The notes: generated by a model from the letters alone, not told the origin. Shown: positions 43,577 to 53,012, counted from the stretch's first letter. The stretch: 64,000 nt of DNA from Alphaproteobacteria bacterium (GCA_028871055.1 JAGWON010000011.1:1-64000), one strand, 5' to 3'. A program made the numbers and translations.

Positions 43577-44724
43577 GCCAGTACGCGATCCCGAACCAGC
43601 TCCGCCAGGCGGTCGATGTCGATATCCGCATGGCCGGCCGTGAACGCCAGGCGCAGCCGTGCGGTGCCGTCGGGCACCGATGGAGGCCGGATGGCGACGA
43701 CCAGGAAGCCCTCGTCCTCCAGCAGTTGCGCCGCGGCGAGCGCCTTGTCTGCCGTGCCCAGCACGACCGGCACGATCGCGCTTTGCGCCTCGGCCAAGCC
43801 GGCCGCGCGCGTAAAGCGGCGTGCATTGCGGCGCGGCCGCGTGACAAGCTCGCGGTCGACCGAAATGAGATCGAGCGCGGCGATTGCGGCGGCGACGGTC
43901 GCCGGCGGCAGGCCGGTCGAATAGATGAAGCTGCGCGCGCGGTTCTCGATCAGCTCGATCACGGCGCGCGAGGCGCAGAGATAGCCGCCATAGCCGCCGA
44001 CCGCTTTGGACAGTGTGCCCATCTGCAGCGGCACATCGGGCACATCGGCATGCGCGAAGCGCGAGCCGCGCCCGTCACCGACCACACCCAGTCCGTGCGC
44101 ATCGTCGACCAGAAGCCAGCTGTCGGTTCGGGCGGCGAGCGTCGATAGCGCCGGCAGCGGCGCCAAATCGCCGTCCATCGAGAACACGCCGTCGGTCGCA
44201 ATCAACGCGTTGGCATGCTGTGGACGGTATTCGGCAAGCAGGGATGCCGCGTGATCGATGTCGTTGTGCCGAAATGCCAGGACGTTGGCACGCGCCAAGC
44301 GCGCTCCGGCCCAGAGGCACGCGTGCCCGAACTCGTCGAGCAGCACCAAGTCGTCTCGGCCGACGAGCGCAGGGATGATTCCTGCATTGGCCAGATAGCC
44401 CGAGCCGAAGACGCAGGCGGCCTCGGTGCCCTTGAGCTGCGCGAGTCGTGATTCGAGCTCGGCGAAAAGTGGATGATTGCCAGTGACGAGACGCGACGCG
44501 CCAGCGCCGGTGCCATAACGCTCGAGCGCGGCGATCGCCGCCGCCTTGACCTGCGGATGGTGCGACAGGTTGAGGTAGTCGTTGCACGAAAACGACACCA
44601 GGCGTCGCTCGTTGCGCATTGCGTGGGTGCCGTCGGTGCGTGCCGTATCCACCAATCGGCGCCGCAGCTGCCGCGCCTCGAGATCCTGGAGCTTCTGAGC
44701 GGCGAAACGATCGAGCGCGGTCAC
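43573..44724 (-). CDS. bioF: 8-amino-7-oxononanoate synthase
   Basis: This 383-residue PLP enzyme condenses pimeloyl-ACP or -CoA with L-alanine. Landmarks are FSCNDYLNLSHHP, GAGASRLVTGNHPLFAELE, LLVDDAHGLGVVG and the PLP lysine in GTLSKAVGGYGGY. The start at 44724 is GTG (GTG ACC GCG CTC). It diverges from the small gene preceding bioB, and the roughly 85-base space between them holds the control region for both directions. Confidence 0.93.
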   Translation of the reverse strand: MTALDRFAAQKLQDLEARQLRRRLVDTARTDGTHAMRNERRLVSFSCNDYLNLSHHPQVKAAAIAALERYGTGAGASRLVTGNHPLFAELESRLAQLKGTEAACVFGSGYLANAGIIPALVGRDDLVLLDEFGHACLWAGARLARANVLAFRHNDIDHAASLLAEYRPQHANALIATDGVFSMDGDLAPLPALSTLAARTDSWLLVDDAHGLGVVGDGRGSRFAHADVPDVPLQMGTLSKAVGGYGGYLCASRAVIELIENRARSFIYSTGLPPATVAAAIAALDLISVDRELVTRPRRNARRFTRAAGLAEAQSAIVPVVLGTADKALAAAQLLEDEGFLVVAIRPPSVPDGTARLRLAFTAGHADIDIDRLAELVRDRVLA

Positions 44725-44735
44725 GGGGCTTTCGC

Positions 44736-44741
44736 TTGACG
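44736..44741 (+). promoter_or_regulatory. Possible -35 of the bioB-bioA direction
   Basis: TTGACG at 44736-44741 lies in the divergent biotin region, with gttacc about 16 bases later as a weak -10. If this is used, transcription would begin near 44770, ruling out the ATG at 44746 and supporting the GTG at 44809 for the next gene. I looked for the BioR-type palindrome TTATCTATAA and did not see it. Confidence 0.25.
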
Positions 44742-44808
44742 GTGGATGTCTGTAGCGTTACCCCGGCGTCGCGTGAAAGCAAGGCCGGAGGGACGGCCGA
44801 GGAGTTGC

Positions 44809-45027
44809 GTGGTGGCGAGTCAAGTGAAACTGCTGATCGTTCAGTTTCTCGCCTGGGTGCGAAGTCGGCCGCGCACTCGCGCCGACGTGCAGGAGGCTTG
44901 GCAAAGCACCTGCCCGCTCAACAGCGCCTGGGAGGACGCCGTGGCCGACGGGCTGGTCGAATTCGGCCCGTCCGGTCACCTGGTATTGACCGCGCTCGGC
45001 CGGGCCCGGCTTGAGCAGCAGACCTGA
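44809..45027 (+). CDS. Small winged-helix-like protein in the biotin cluster
   Basis: This 72-residue protein reads [20 protein letters not shown], then [40 protein letters not shown] and [12 protein letters not shown]. The helix-turn-helix-wing pattern (helices, then a two-strand wing GLVEFG...[10 protein letters not shown]) suggests nucleic-acid binding, though this is inference from pattern. A ggag stands just before GTG 44809; GTG 44812 is as likely and ATG 44746 less so. It overlaps the frame that precedes bioB and ends 19 bases before the bioB ATG. Confidence 0.55.
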   Translation: MVASQVKLLIVQFLAWVRSRPRTRADVQEAWQSTCPLNSAWEDAVADGLVEFGPSGHLVLTALGRARLEQQT

Positions 45028-45046
45028 ACCGGTGGCGGAAGGGAAC

Positions 45047-46015
45047 ATGCCGAAGGACGCCGACGACCGCGACATCCGGCACGACTGGACCCGCGCCGAG
45101 ATCGCGGCGTTCTACGACTTGCCTTTCGGCGACTTGATATTCCGCGCGCAGACGCTTCATCGCCGCTACTTCGCGCCCAACCAGGTCCAGCTTTCGACGC
45201 TGCTCTCGGTCAAGACCGGCGGCTGCTCCGAGGACTGCGCCTATTGTCCACAAAGCGCGCATTACGAGACCAGCATCGGCGCGGACAAACTGATGGATGT
45301 CGAGGCGGTGCTCGCCGAAGCGCGTGCGGCGAAGGCGCAGGGCGCGCAGCGCTTCTGCATGGGCGCCGCCTGGCGCCAGCCGAAGGACCGCGATCTCGAT
45401 GCGATCTGCGCCATGGTCTCCGGCGTCAAGGCGTTGGGGCTCGAGACCTGTGCGACGCTCGGCATGCTGGCCGCCGATCAGGCGCAGCGCCTCAAGACGG
45501 CGGGGCTCGATTACTACAATCACAATCTTGATACCGCGCCCGAATTCTACGGCGCGATCATCACCACGCGCGTCTATCAGGATCGGCTCGACACGCTAGA
45601 TGAGGTGCGGGCCGCCGGGATGAAAGTGTGCTGCGGCGGCATCGTCGGCATGGGCGAGAATCGCGATCATCGGGTCGGATTGATTGCGGCGCTCGCCAAC
45701 TTGCCCGAGCATCCCGACAGCGTACCGATCAACATGCTGGTCAAGGTTGCCGGTACGCCGCTTGCCGAGGCTGCGCCGGTGGACGAGATCGAATTCGTGC
45801 GCACGATCGGGGTTGCGCGCATCTGTATGCCGAAATCGGCGGTGCGGCTTTCGGCCGGGCGGGAAGGGATGAGCGAGGCGCTTCAGGCGCTGTGCTTCCT
45901 GGCCGGCGCCAACTCGATCTTCTGTGGTCCGCGGCTCCTCACCACGCCCAACCCGACGCGCGACGCCGACCGTGAGATGATGGACCGGCTCGGCCTGTCG
46001 CCGATGGCGCCGTGA
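45047..46015 (+). CDS. bioB: Biotin synthase
   Basis: This 322-residue radical-SAM enzyme inserts sulfur into dethiobiotin. The cluster motif [13 protein letters not shown] gives the CxxxCxxC ligands, and [23 protein letters not shown] and [15 protein letters not shown] match the family, including the cysteine and arginine positions used by the auxiliary 2Fe-2S cluster. ATG 45047 follows ggaaggga and was preferred over earlier TTG/GTG codons. Its stop overlaps the GTG of bioA. Confidence 0.95.
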   Translation: MPKDADDRDIRHDWTRAEIAAFYDLPFGDLIFRAQTLHRRYFAPNQVQLSTLLSVKTGGCSEDCAYCPQSAHYETSIGADKLMDVEAVLAEARAAKAQGAQRFCMGAAWRQPKDRDLDAICAMVSGVKALGLETCATLGMLAADQAQRLKTAGLDYYNHNLDTAPEFYGAIITTRVYQDRLDTLDEVRAAGMKVCCGGIVGMGENRDHRVGLIAALANLPEHPDSVPINMLVKVAGTPLAEAAPVDEIEFVRTIGVARICMPKSAVRLSAGREGMSEALQALCFLAGANSIFCGPRLLTTPNPTRDADREMMDRLGLSPMAP

Positions 46016-47292
46016 CGCACGTCGCGGCTGCGGCGCGAACGGCGCCGCTAGCGGGCCTTGACCACCTTTGGCTGCCCTATGCGCAGATGCAGACGGTGCC
46101 GGCGCCGCTGCCGGTGGTTCGTACCGAGGGCTGCCGCATCCATCTCGCTGACGGGCGCGTGCTGATCGACGGCATTGCCTCGTGGTGGACGGCGTGCCAC
46201 GGCTACAATCATCCGCACATTCGCGAAGCCGTCGCGCAGCAACTCGAAACGCTGCCGCATGTCATGATGGCTGGACTGGTGCACGAGCCGGCGGTGCGGC
46301 TTGCGACGCGCCTCGCGGCGATCTTGCCGGGTGATCTCGATCACGTGTTCTTTTCGGATTCGGGATCGGTCGCGGTCGAGGTTGCGCTCAAGATGGCGAT
46401 TCAATTCTTTCTCAATCGTGGCCAGGTCAATCGCAACCGCTTCGCCTATTTCACTCACGGCTACCATGGCGACACGTTTGGTGCGATGGCGATAGGCGAC
46501 GGCAGCACCGGCATGCATGGACGGCTCGCCGGCCTGACGCAGCGACATTTCCCGTGCAAGCTGCCGCGCGACGCCGTGGGCGAGGAAGCATTCGACGCGC
46601 TGCTCGAGAACCACGACGGTGAGATTGCCGGCATTATCGTCGAGCCGCTGGTGCAGGGTGCGGGCGGCATGGTGTTTCATCTGCCCGAAGTCCTGCGACG
46701 CCTGCGCCGGCTCGCCGACCGCCACGGCGCGCTATTGATCCTCGACGAGATTTTCACCGGCTTCGGCCGGACGGGGCGCATGTTCGCGATGGAGGAAGCC
46801 GGTGTGGTGGCCGACATCGTGACCTTGTCGAAAGCGCTCACGGGCGGCACGTTGCCGCTCGCCGCGACGGTGGCAAGGCGCAAAGTCTACGAGGGCTTTC
46901 TGTCCGACGAGCCGCAGGCGGCATTGATGCACGGCCCGACGTTCATGGGGAACGCACTCGCCTGCGCCGCCGCCAACGCGTCGCTCGATCTGTTCGAAAG
47001 CGAACGGCGGTTGGAACAGGTTCGCGCGATCGAACGCCAGTTGGTGGACGAACTCGCGCCCTGCCGCGGCGCGGCCGGCGTCATGGACGTCCGCGTCAAG
47101 GGCGCGATCGGCGTGGTCGAACTCGAATCGATCGACGATGTTGCGGCACTGCGCGGACGGTTCATTGACGAAGGCGTCTGGATCCGACCGTTCGGCCGCA
47201 TCGTCTACCTGACCCCGGCGCTGACGATTGCGCCCGCGGAGTTGTCCGCTCTTACCGGCGCAATCCGGCGCGTCATTACGCGTTCGCGCTGA
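46012..47292 (+). CDS. bioA: Adenosylmethionine--8-amino-7-oxononanoate aminotransferase
   Basis: This 426-residue class III PLP aminotransferase converts KAPA to DAPA using SAM. Recognisable blocks are [18 protein letters not shown] at the start, [18 protein letters not shown], the [15 protein letters not shown] phosphate site, [13 protein letters not shown] and the PLP lysine in TLSKALTGG. It starts with GTG inside the bioB stop. Its 3' end overlaps by 17 bases the dehydrogenase gene on the opposite strand. Confidence 0.94.
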   Translation: MTHVAAAARTAPLAGLDHLWLPYAQMQTVPAPLPVVRTEGCRIHLADGRVLIDGIASWWTACHGYNHPHIREAVAQQLETLPHVMMAGLVHEPAVRLATRLAAILPGDLDHVFFSDSGSVAVEVALKMAIQFFLNRGQVNRNRFAYFTHGYHGDTFGAMAIGDGSTGMHGRLAGLTQRHFPCKLPRDAVGEEAFDALLENHDGEIAGIIVEPLVQGAGGMVFHLPEVLRRLRRLADRHGALLILDEIFTGFGRTGRMFAMEEAGVVADIVTLSKALTGGTLPLAATVARRKVYEGFLSDEPQAALMHGPTFMGNALACAAANASLDLFESERRLEQVRAIERQLVDELAPCRGAAGVMDVRVKGAIGVVELESIDDVAALRGRFIDEGVWIRPFGRIVYLTPALTIAPAELSALTGAIRRVITRSR

Positions 47293-48352
47293 CGATCGCG
47301 TGCTTCACCGCGGCGGTGACCTGGAGGGTCGTCGCCGTGCCGCCGAGATCGGGCGTATGGTTGGACTTGTCCGCGGTGACGCGCTCGATCGCCGTCATCA
47401 GCCGCGACGCGGCGGCGGGCTCGCCGAGATGGTCGAGCATCAGCGCTGCGGTCCAAAAAGTGGCGATCGGGTTGGCGACACCCTTGCCGGCGATATCGAA
47501 AGCCGATCCATGGATCGGCTCGAACATCGACGGAAACCGCCGCTCGGGATTGAGATTTGCCGTCGGCGCGATGCCGAGCGAGCCCGCAAGCGCCGCCGCT
47601 AGGTCGGATAGAATATCGGCATGGAGGTTGGACGCGACCACCACATCGATGCTTTTCGGCTTCGATACCATGCGTGTCGTCATCGCATCGACCAGGGCCT
47701 TGTCCCATGTGACGTCGACGTAATCGCGCGCGATCTCGGCGGCGATCTCGTCCCACATGACCATGGCATGGCGCTGAGCATTCGATTTGGTGACGACGGT
47801 CAGCTTCTTGCGTGGCCGCTTGCGTGCAAGCTCGAAGGCATAGCGCATGATCCGGGTTACGCCTATCCGCGTGAAAATTGCGACCTCGGTGGCGACTTCC
47901 TCGGCCAAGCCGCGATGGACGCGACCGCCGCTGCCGGAATATTCGCCTTCGCTGTTCTCGCGCAAGATCAGCCAGTCGATGTCGCCCGGTACACAATCCC
48001 GCAGCGGCGGGACGATGCCCGGAAGGATTCGCGCGGGCCGCAAGTTGGCGTATTGGTCGAGCCCCTGGCAGATCGGCAGCCGTAAACCCCAAAGCGTCAC
48101 GTGGTCGGGGATCGTGGCGTCGCCGACGGCGCCAAAGAAGATGGCATCGAATAACTTGAGGGCCGCGACGCCGTCCGCGGGCATCAGCCGCCCGGTCTTG
48201 CGGTAGAAATCCGAGCCCCACGGAAACTGCTCGACGATGAGCCGGAAGCTGCCGTCGCGGCGCTCGAGCGTTTCGAGCACATCGAGCCCGGCCGCGATCA
48301 CTTCCTTGCCAATGCCATCGCCGGGTATGGCCGCGATCCGGTGCTCGCGCAT
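47276..48352 (-). CDS. Isocitrate/isopropylmalate-family dehydrogenase (tartrate/D-malate type)
   Basis: This 358-residue beta-decarboxylating dehydrogenase has IPGDGIGKEVIAAG, YANLRPARILPGI, ILRENSEGEYSGSGGR and FEPIHGSAFDIAGKGVANPI. The NSEGEYSG and WGLRLPICQGLDQYAN segments fit the TtuC/DmlA (tartrate dehydrogenase, D-malate dehydrogenase) group better than LeuB. It probably oxidises a D-malate-like acid with NAD. It is downstream of the small NTF2-like gene, with 4 bases between them. Confidence 0.85.
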   Translation of the reverse strand: MREHRIAAIPGDGIGKEVIAAGLDVLETLERRDGSFRLIVEQFPWGSDFYRKTGRLMPADGVAALKLFDAIFFGAVGDATIPDHVTLWGLRLPICQGLDQYANLRPARILPGIVPPLRDCVPGDIDWLILRENSEGEYSGSGGRVHRGLAEEVATEVAIFTRIGVTRIMRYAFELARKRPRKKLTVVTKSNAQRHAMVMWDEIAAEIARDYVDVTWDKALVDAMTTRMVSKPKSIDVVVASNLHADILSDLAAALAGSLGIAPTANLNPERRFPSMFEPIHGSAFDIAGKGVANPIATFWTAALMLDHLGEPAAASRLMTAIERVTADKSNHTPDLGGTATTLQVTAAVKHAIVSANA

Positions 48353-48356
48353 GGCA

Positions 48357-48776
48357 TCAGTGCAGCTGTGCCGGCGTACCGGTGCGATCGGTCGGGATGA
48401 CCGCGCTTGCTTGGTGATGGATCATGCGCCAGGCGCCTTCCTCGCGAATGAAGATATTGGTGGCGGCCAACAGGCCGCCGGACAATTCCTCCTCGCATAG
48501 CACGATGGCGATGTCGCCATAAAGATGGACGCGCTCGTTGTGGCACATAATCCGGAAGTCGGGATCGTTCAGCACGCGGCGCCAGCTTTCCATCACGGCT
48601 TCGCGGCCTTCGACCGCGTTCCAGCCCGGATGTAGGCATAGCACGGCCGCCTGCCGGGCCCAGATCGCCTCCATGCCCGCGTAATCGCCGCGGCCGAAGG
48701 CGCGGTAAAACTCGAGATTTGCCGCGAGAACCGCGTCAGTACCGGTCATCGACACGGGGAGATGGGGATCGGTCAT
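48357..48776 (-). CDS. NTF2/SnoaL-like (DUF4440-type) protein
   Basis: This 139-residue cone-fold protein has ANLEFYRAFGRGDYAGMEAI, WARQAAVLCLHPGWNAVEGR and ESWRRVLNDPDF, followed by a C-terminal beta sheet (NIFIREEGAWRMIHHQAS). Family members are ketosteroid-isomerase-like enzymes or ligand-binding proteins; no role can be fixed. The start at 48776 (MTDPHLPVSMTGTDA) was chosen as the second ATG; the first adds six residues. It is likely co-transcribed with the dehydrogenase. Confidence 0.75.
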   Translation of the reverse strand: MTDPHLPVSMTGTDAVLAANLEFYRAFGRGDYAGMEAIWARQAAVLCLHPGWNAVEGREAVMESWRRVLNDPDFRIMCHNERVHLYGDIAIVLCEEELSGGLLAATNIFIREEGAWRMIHHQASAVIPTDRTGTPAQLH

Positions 48777-48969
48777 CCGGCGGCCTCCAACCAATTCACA
48801 TTTTGGACGGCATTTTGAGCGGATCGGGCCTATTGGTGGTTTAACGCGGCGTCTGCGGCATATTGTCCCTTATGAGGCACGTGCGGGCCGGGACAAGAAT
48901 GCGACCGCTTGCATGATCGGAGCGGCGTCGATACGTTGCGAACGCTTCGCATTTGCACACTAGAAGGGC

Positions 48970-48975
48970 TATAAT
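48970..48975 (+). promoter_or_regulatory. -10 element directly before the FTR1 gene
   Basis: A perfect TATAAT ends five bases before ATG 48981, so the expected transcription start falls on or next to the A of the start codon. No normally spaced Shine-Dalgarno is present; an agaaggg lies 12 bases upstream, within the promoter. The -35 is not clear. The simplest reading is a leaderless message. Confidence 0.4.
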
Positions 48976-48980
48976 TTCCG

Positions 48981-49814
48981 ATGCTTGCCGTTGCCGTCAT
49001 CGTGTTTCGCGAAGTCCTTGAGGCTGCCCTCATCGTCAGCATCGTCCTCGCCGCCACGGTCGGCGTCGCCAATCGCGCTCGGGCGGTCGTGCTTGGCATC
49101 GTCGCGGGCATCGCCGGTGCATCGCTCGTGGCGGCATTCACCGGCGAAATCGCGAGCGCGGTGGCGGGCATGGGGCAGGAGCTGTTCGACGCGACCGTCC
49201 TCTTCACCGCCGTTGGCATGCTTGGCTGGCACAACGTCTGGATGCACCGGCATGGGCGCGAGCTTGCGGCCTCGGCATCGCGGGTGGGTGACGCCGTGCG
49301 GACCGGCTCGAAGCCGCTCTACGCGCTCGGCATCGTGGTCGCGCTCACCGTGTTGCGCGAAGGGTCCGAGGTCGTGCTGTTCGTGTACGGCATTGCCGCG
49401 GCGGCGGGTACCAGCGCGATGGCGCAGCTTGGTGGCGGTGTTCTTGGCTTGGCCTTTGGTGTGGCGGCCGGTGTCGCGCTCTATTGGGGATTGCTCCGCA
49501 TTCCAATGCGCCATCTCTTCACCGTGACGAGCTGGCTGATTCTGCTGCTCGCCGCCGGCATGGCGTCCCAGGGCGCGGCATTCCTGAACCAGGTCGGTGT
49601 GTTGCCGTCGCTCGGCAGCGCGCTGTGGGATAGCTCGTTCTTGTTGAGCGAGAACAGCATTCTCGGCAGAACGTTGCATGCGCTGGTTGGTTATGTCTCG
49701 CATCCGCTCGGCATCCAGATCGTGTTCTATCTCGCGACGATCGCGGTCATTGGCATACTGATGCGACTGAGCGGCCGCAACAACGCGCTCGCGCCATTCA
49801 AATCAGCGGAATAG
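48981..49814 (+). CDS. FTR1-family iron permease
   Basis: This 277-residue membrane protein has seven predicted helices and two iron-translocation motifs: REVLE in helix 1 (VIVFREVLEAALIVSIVL) and REGSE in helix 4 (LTVLREGSEVVLFVYG). Homologues carry ferric iron (Ftr1, EfeU). No EfeO/EfeB partner genes or multicopper oxidase lie nearby. Upstream 48777-48980 is intergenic and contains the -10 element above. Confidence 0.87.
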   Translation: MLAVAVIVFREVLEAALIVSIVLAATVGVANRARAVVLGIVAGIAGASLVAAFTGEIASAVAGMGQELFDATVLFTAVGMLGWHNVWMHRHGRELAASASRVGDAVRTGSKPLYALGIVVALTVLREGSEVVLFVYGIAAAAGTSAMAQLGGGVLGLAFGVAAGVALYWGLLRIPMRHLFTVTSWLILLLAAGMASQGAAFLNQVGVLPSLGSALWDSSFLLSENSILGRTLHALVGYVSHPLGIQIVFYLATIAVIGILMRLSGRNNALAPFKSAE

Positions 49815-49882
49815 GGACCGCCGGTTTGGGTGTTGCCGTGCGCGGCAAAACCCAATAGGTCTAAAGGCCTTCCGCCGAGACC

Positions 49883-49888
49883 GGAGGT
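49883..49888 (+). promoter_or_regulatory. Ribosome-binding site that fixes a CTG start
   Basis: GGAGGT is the strongest Shine-Dalgarno in the region and lies exactly five bases before CTG 49894. No ATG, GTG or TTG stands at a suitable distance in the frame of the enzyme that follows. Confidence 0.6.
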
Positions 49889-49893
49889 CCCGC

Positions 49894-51561
49894 CTGACAT
49901 CCCGCCGCGCCGCGCAAATTCTCGTCGACCAACTCAAGATTCATGGCGCCGACACCGCCTTTGGCGTGCCCGGAGAGAGTTATCTCGCATTACTCGATGC
50001 GCTGCATGATACGAACTCGATCCGGCTGATCGTTTGTCGCCAAGAGGGTGGCGCGTCGATGATGGCCGACGCCTACGGCAAACTTACCGGTCGACCGGGC
50101 ATTTGCCTCGTGACGCGTGGCCCGGGCACCACCAATGCCGCCGCTGGCATTCACGTCGCGATGCAGGATTCGACGCCGATGGTTGTCCTGATCGGCCAAG
50201 TCGCCCGCAATGCCCGCGGCCGCGAGGCGTTGCAGGAGCTGGATTACAAACAGTTCCTCGGCGGCATGGTGAAATACGTCGAGGAGATCGTCGATCCGAA
50301 GCGTATCCCCGAATACGTCAGTCGCGCGTTTCACGCCGCAGCCGGCGGACGGCCGGGTCCGGTCGCCTTGGCCCTGCCGGAAGATATGCTCGAAGAACTG
50401 GCCGAGGCTGCCGACGCCGCGCCTTATAGCCGGATCGAGCCTCATCCGTCGCCGCAGCAGATGGAAGGCCTGGCTGCACTCCTCGCCAAGGCCGAGCGGC
50501 CGATGATGCTGCTTGGCGGCAGTCAATGGGATGCCGCCACCGTCAAACAGATTGAAGATTTTGCCGCAGCCTTCGCGCTTCCGGTCTGCACCGGGTTCCG
50601 CCGCCAGGACCGGTTCGACAACCGCCATCCGAGCTTCGCCGGCGATCTCGGCATCGCCGCCAATCCGAAACTCGCGGCCCGGGTGCGCGACGTCGATCTT
50701 CTGGTCGCCGTCGGCGGCCGGATGGGCGAGGCAACGACCGCCGGCTATAGCCTGATTACGGTGCCGCATCCACAGCAACAGCTCGTCCACGTCCATCCCG
50801 ATCCGAACGAGCTCGGCCGCGTCTACCAGCCGACGCTTGCGATCAATGCCAGTCCGCGCACCTTTGCGCCGCTCGCGTCCGTGCTCAAGCCTGCGGCCGC
50901 GCCGCGCTGGGCGGCCGGAACCGTGGCGGCGCATCAGGATTATCTCGCCTTCATCGAACCGTCAAAGCTGCCGGGCGCCCTCCAGCTCGCACCGATCGTG
51001 CGCTGGCTCGACGGGAATTTGCCGGCGGACGCGATCTGGTGCAATGGCGCCGGCAACTTTGCCGGCTGGGTGCACCGGCACCACCAGTATACCGGATACG
51101 GCACGCAGCTGGCGCCAACCAGCGGTTCAATGGGCTACGGCTTTCCCGCCGCGGTGGCGGCCAAGCTCGTGCACCCTGATCGGCCGGTTGTGTGCTTCTG
51201 CGGCGACGGCGATTTCCTGATGACCGGGCAGGAATTGGCGACGGCTGTGCGCTACCGGCTGCCCATCATCACGTTGATCGTCAACAATGGCATGTACGGC
51301 ACCATCCGCATGCACCAGGAAACGTATTATCCCGGTCGCAGCTTCGGCACGGATCTCGTAAACCCCGATTTCGCCGCGCTAGCCAGGGCCTATGGGGCTC
51401 ATGGCGAGACGGTCGAGCGCACCGAGGACTTTGCGGCCGTATTCACGCGCGCGGCGGCTACAGGCAAGCCGGCGATTCTCGATCTCAAGGTCGATCCCGA
51501 AGCGATCACGACCCGATCCACCATCGCCGACCTCCGCGCCGCCACGAAGGCGCGGCACTGA
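49894..51561 (+). CDS. Thiamine-diphosphate-dependent enzyme (acetolactate-synthase-like)
   Basis: This 555-residue protein of the ThDP decarboxylase/AHAS family has the catalytic glutamate at residue 51 (VCRQEGGASMMADAYGKLTG), a central FAD/DHS-like domain, and the ThDP-Mg motif CGDGDFLMTG...IVNNGMYG. Translation from the first canonical codon (GTG 49966) would lose 24 well-conserved residues (TSRRAAQILVDQLKIHGADT, then AFG). Those are in frame after CTG 49894, which follows a perfect GGAGGT. The substrate is unknown; it is not IlvB in context. An aldehyde dehydrogenase follows after 11 bases. Confidence 0.85.
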   Translation: MTSRRAAQILVDQLKIHGADTAFGVPGESYLALLDALHDTNSIRLIVCRQEGGASMMADAYGKLTGRPGICLVTRGPGTTNAAAGIHVAMQDSTPMVVLIGQVARNARGREALQELDYKQFLGGMVKYVEEIVDPKRIPEYVSRAFHAAAGGRPGPVALALPEDMLEELAEAADAAPYSRIEPHPSPQQMEGLAALLAKAERPMMLLGGSQWDAATVKQIEDFAAAFALPVCTGFRRQDRFDNRHPSFAGDLGIAANPKLAARVRDVDLLVAVGGRMGEATTAGYSLITVPHPQQQLVHVHPDPNELGRVYQPTLAINASPRTFAPLASVLKPAAAPRWAAGTVAAHQDYLAFIEPSKLPGALQLAPIVRWLDGNLPADAIWCNGAGNFAGWVHRHHQYTGYGTQLAPTSGSMGYGFPAAVAAKLVHPDRPVVCFCGDGDFLMTGQELATAVRYRLPIITLIVNNGMYGTIRMHQETYYPGRSFGTDLVNPDFAALARAYGAHGETVERTEDFAAVFTRAAATGKPAILDLKVDPEAITTRSTIADLRAATKARH

Positions 51562-51572
51562 CGGAGGGGTCA

Positions 51573-53012
51573 ATGGTCGCTTTCAAGAATTACGTCGCCG
51601 GTGAGTGGGTCGATTCCAGCCAAGCGATCGTCAATCGCAATCCTGCCGACCTTGCGGACGTCGTTGGCGAATATGCCCGCGGCGACAAGGCACTCGTCGG
51701 CCGTTCTGTTGCCGCGGCGCAGGCGGCCGTCGGCAAATGGTCGCAGGCGACGCCGCAGGAGCGCGCCGATGCGCTGGATCGCATCGGCACCGAACTGCTC
51801 GCCCGCCGCGACGAGCTCGGCAAGTTGCTGACGCGCGAGGAGGGCAAGATCGTGGCGGATGGCGTCGGCGAAGTTGCCCGTGCCGGCGCGATCTTCAAGT
51901 TCTTTGCCGGCGAGGCAGTGCGGCTGGGTGGCGAGAAGGTGCCGTCGGTGCGGTTCGGCGTCGAGGTTGAGATCGCGCGCGAGCCGGTCGGCGTGGTCGG
52001 AATCATCACGCCGTGGAATTTTCCGATCGCCATCCCGGCGTGGAAGATTGCGCCGGCGCTGGCCTACGGAAACTGCGTGGTGTTCAAGCCGGCGGAGCTG
52101 GTGCCCGGCTCGGCCTGGGCATTGACCGAGATCATCGCGCACAGCGGGCTGCCGGCCGGCGCCTTCAACCTAGTGATGGGATCGGGAGCGGAGATCGGCG
52201 ACACGATCTGTGGCGCTGCCGGCATCGACGCCATCAGCTTCACGGGCTCGACCGCCGTCGGCGCGATCGTGCGGCGTGCCGTCACCGAGCGCGGCGCGCG
52301 GGTGCAGCTCGAAATGGGCGGAAAGAATCCGCTCGTCGTGCTCGACGACGCCGATCTGCCGAATGCGGTCGGCTGCGCGATCAATGGCGCCTATTTCCAG
52401 ACGGGTCAGCGATGCACCGCGTCGAGCCGTCTGATCGTCACCGCGGGCGTCCACGACCGGTTCGTTGCGGCGCTTGTCGAACGGCTGCAGAAACTCGCCG
52501 TTGGTCCAGGGCTCGATCCCGCCAGCGAGATGGGCCCAGTCGTGAGTGAGGCGCAACTCGCGCAGGACCAGAGATATCTAGCCATCGGGCGCGACGAAGG
52601 CGCGCGGCTGGCCTTCGGCGGCGAGCGGCTCAATCGTCCCGCGCAGGGTTATTACATGGCGCCGGCGCTGTTCACCGATACGCACAATGCGATGCGCATC
52701 AATCGCGAGGAGATATTCGGTCCGGTCGCCAGTGTGCAAAAGGTCAACGACTTCGATACCGCGCTCGAAACCGCGAATGATACGGAGTATGGCTTGTCGT
52801 CCGGCATCTGCACGCGGTCGCTCAAATACGCCAGCGCGTTCAAGCGTCATTCGCGGGCCGGCATGGTGACGGTAAATCTGCCGACTGCCGGCGTCGATTA
52901 TCACGTACCCTTCGGCGGCCGGAAAAATTCGAGCTACGGCCCGCGCGAGCAAGGTGCCTATGCCCGTGAGTTCTATACCGCCGTCAAGACGAGCTACATT
53001 CTGCCCATCTGA
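51573..53012 (+). CDS. NAD(P)-dependent aldehyde dehydrogenase
   Basis: This 479-residue enzyme has catalytic Cys281 (FQTGQRCTASSRL), general base Glu247 (LEMGGKNP) and the NPWNF-type loop ITPWNFPIAIPAWK. The N-terminus (FKNYVAGEWVDS...NPADLADVVGEYARG) resembles alpha-ketoglutarate-semialdehyde dehydrogenases of sugar-acid pathways. With the preceding ThDP enzyme it suggests a 2-keto acid to aldehyde to acid route. ACGGAGGGGT precedes ATG 51573. The 3' end overlaps the DedA gene on the other strand by 19 bases. Confidence 0.9.
   Translation: MVAFKNYVAGEWVDSSQAIVNRNPADLADVVGEYARGDKALVGRSVAAAQAAVGKWSQATPQERADALDRIGTELLARRDELGKLLTREEGKIVADGVGEVARAGAIFKFFAGEAVRLGGEKVPSVRFGVEVEIAREPVGVVGIITPWNFPIAIPAWKIAPALAYGNCVVFKPAELVPGSAWALTEIIAHSGLPAGAFNLVMGSGAEIGDTICGAAGIDAISFTGSTAVGAIVRRAVTERGARVQLEMGGKNPLVVLDDADLPNAVGCAINGAYFQTGQRCTASSRLIVTAGVHDRFVAALVERLQKLAVGPGLDPASEMGPVVSEAQLAQDQRYLAIGRDEGARLAFGGERLNRPAQGYYMAPALFTDTHNAMRINREEIFGPVASVQKVNDFDTALETANDTEYGLSSGICTRSLKYASAFKRHSRAGMVTVNLPTAGVDYHVPFGGRKNSSYGPREQGAYAREFYTAVKTSYILPI

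Noticed and set aside
44746-45027. ATG 44746 as start of the small gene before bioB
   Set aside because: It would leave only 21 bases between divergent start codons and overlap the candidate promoter; GTG 44809 has a ggag site.
49966-51561. GTG 49966 as the start of the ThDP enzyme
   Set aside because: It removes conserved N-terminal residues and lacks a suitable ribosome site, whereas GGAGGT-N5-CTG upstream fits.
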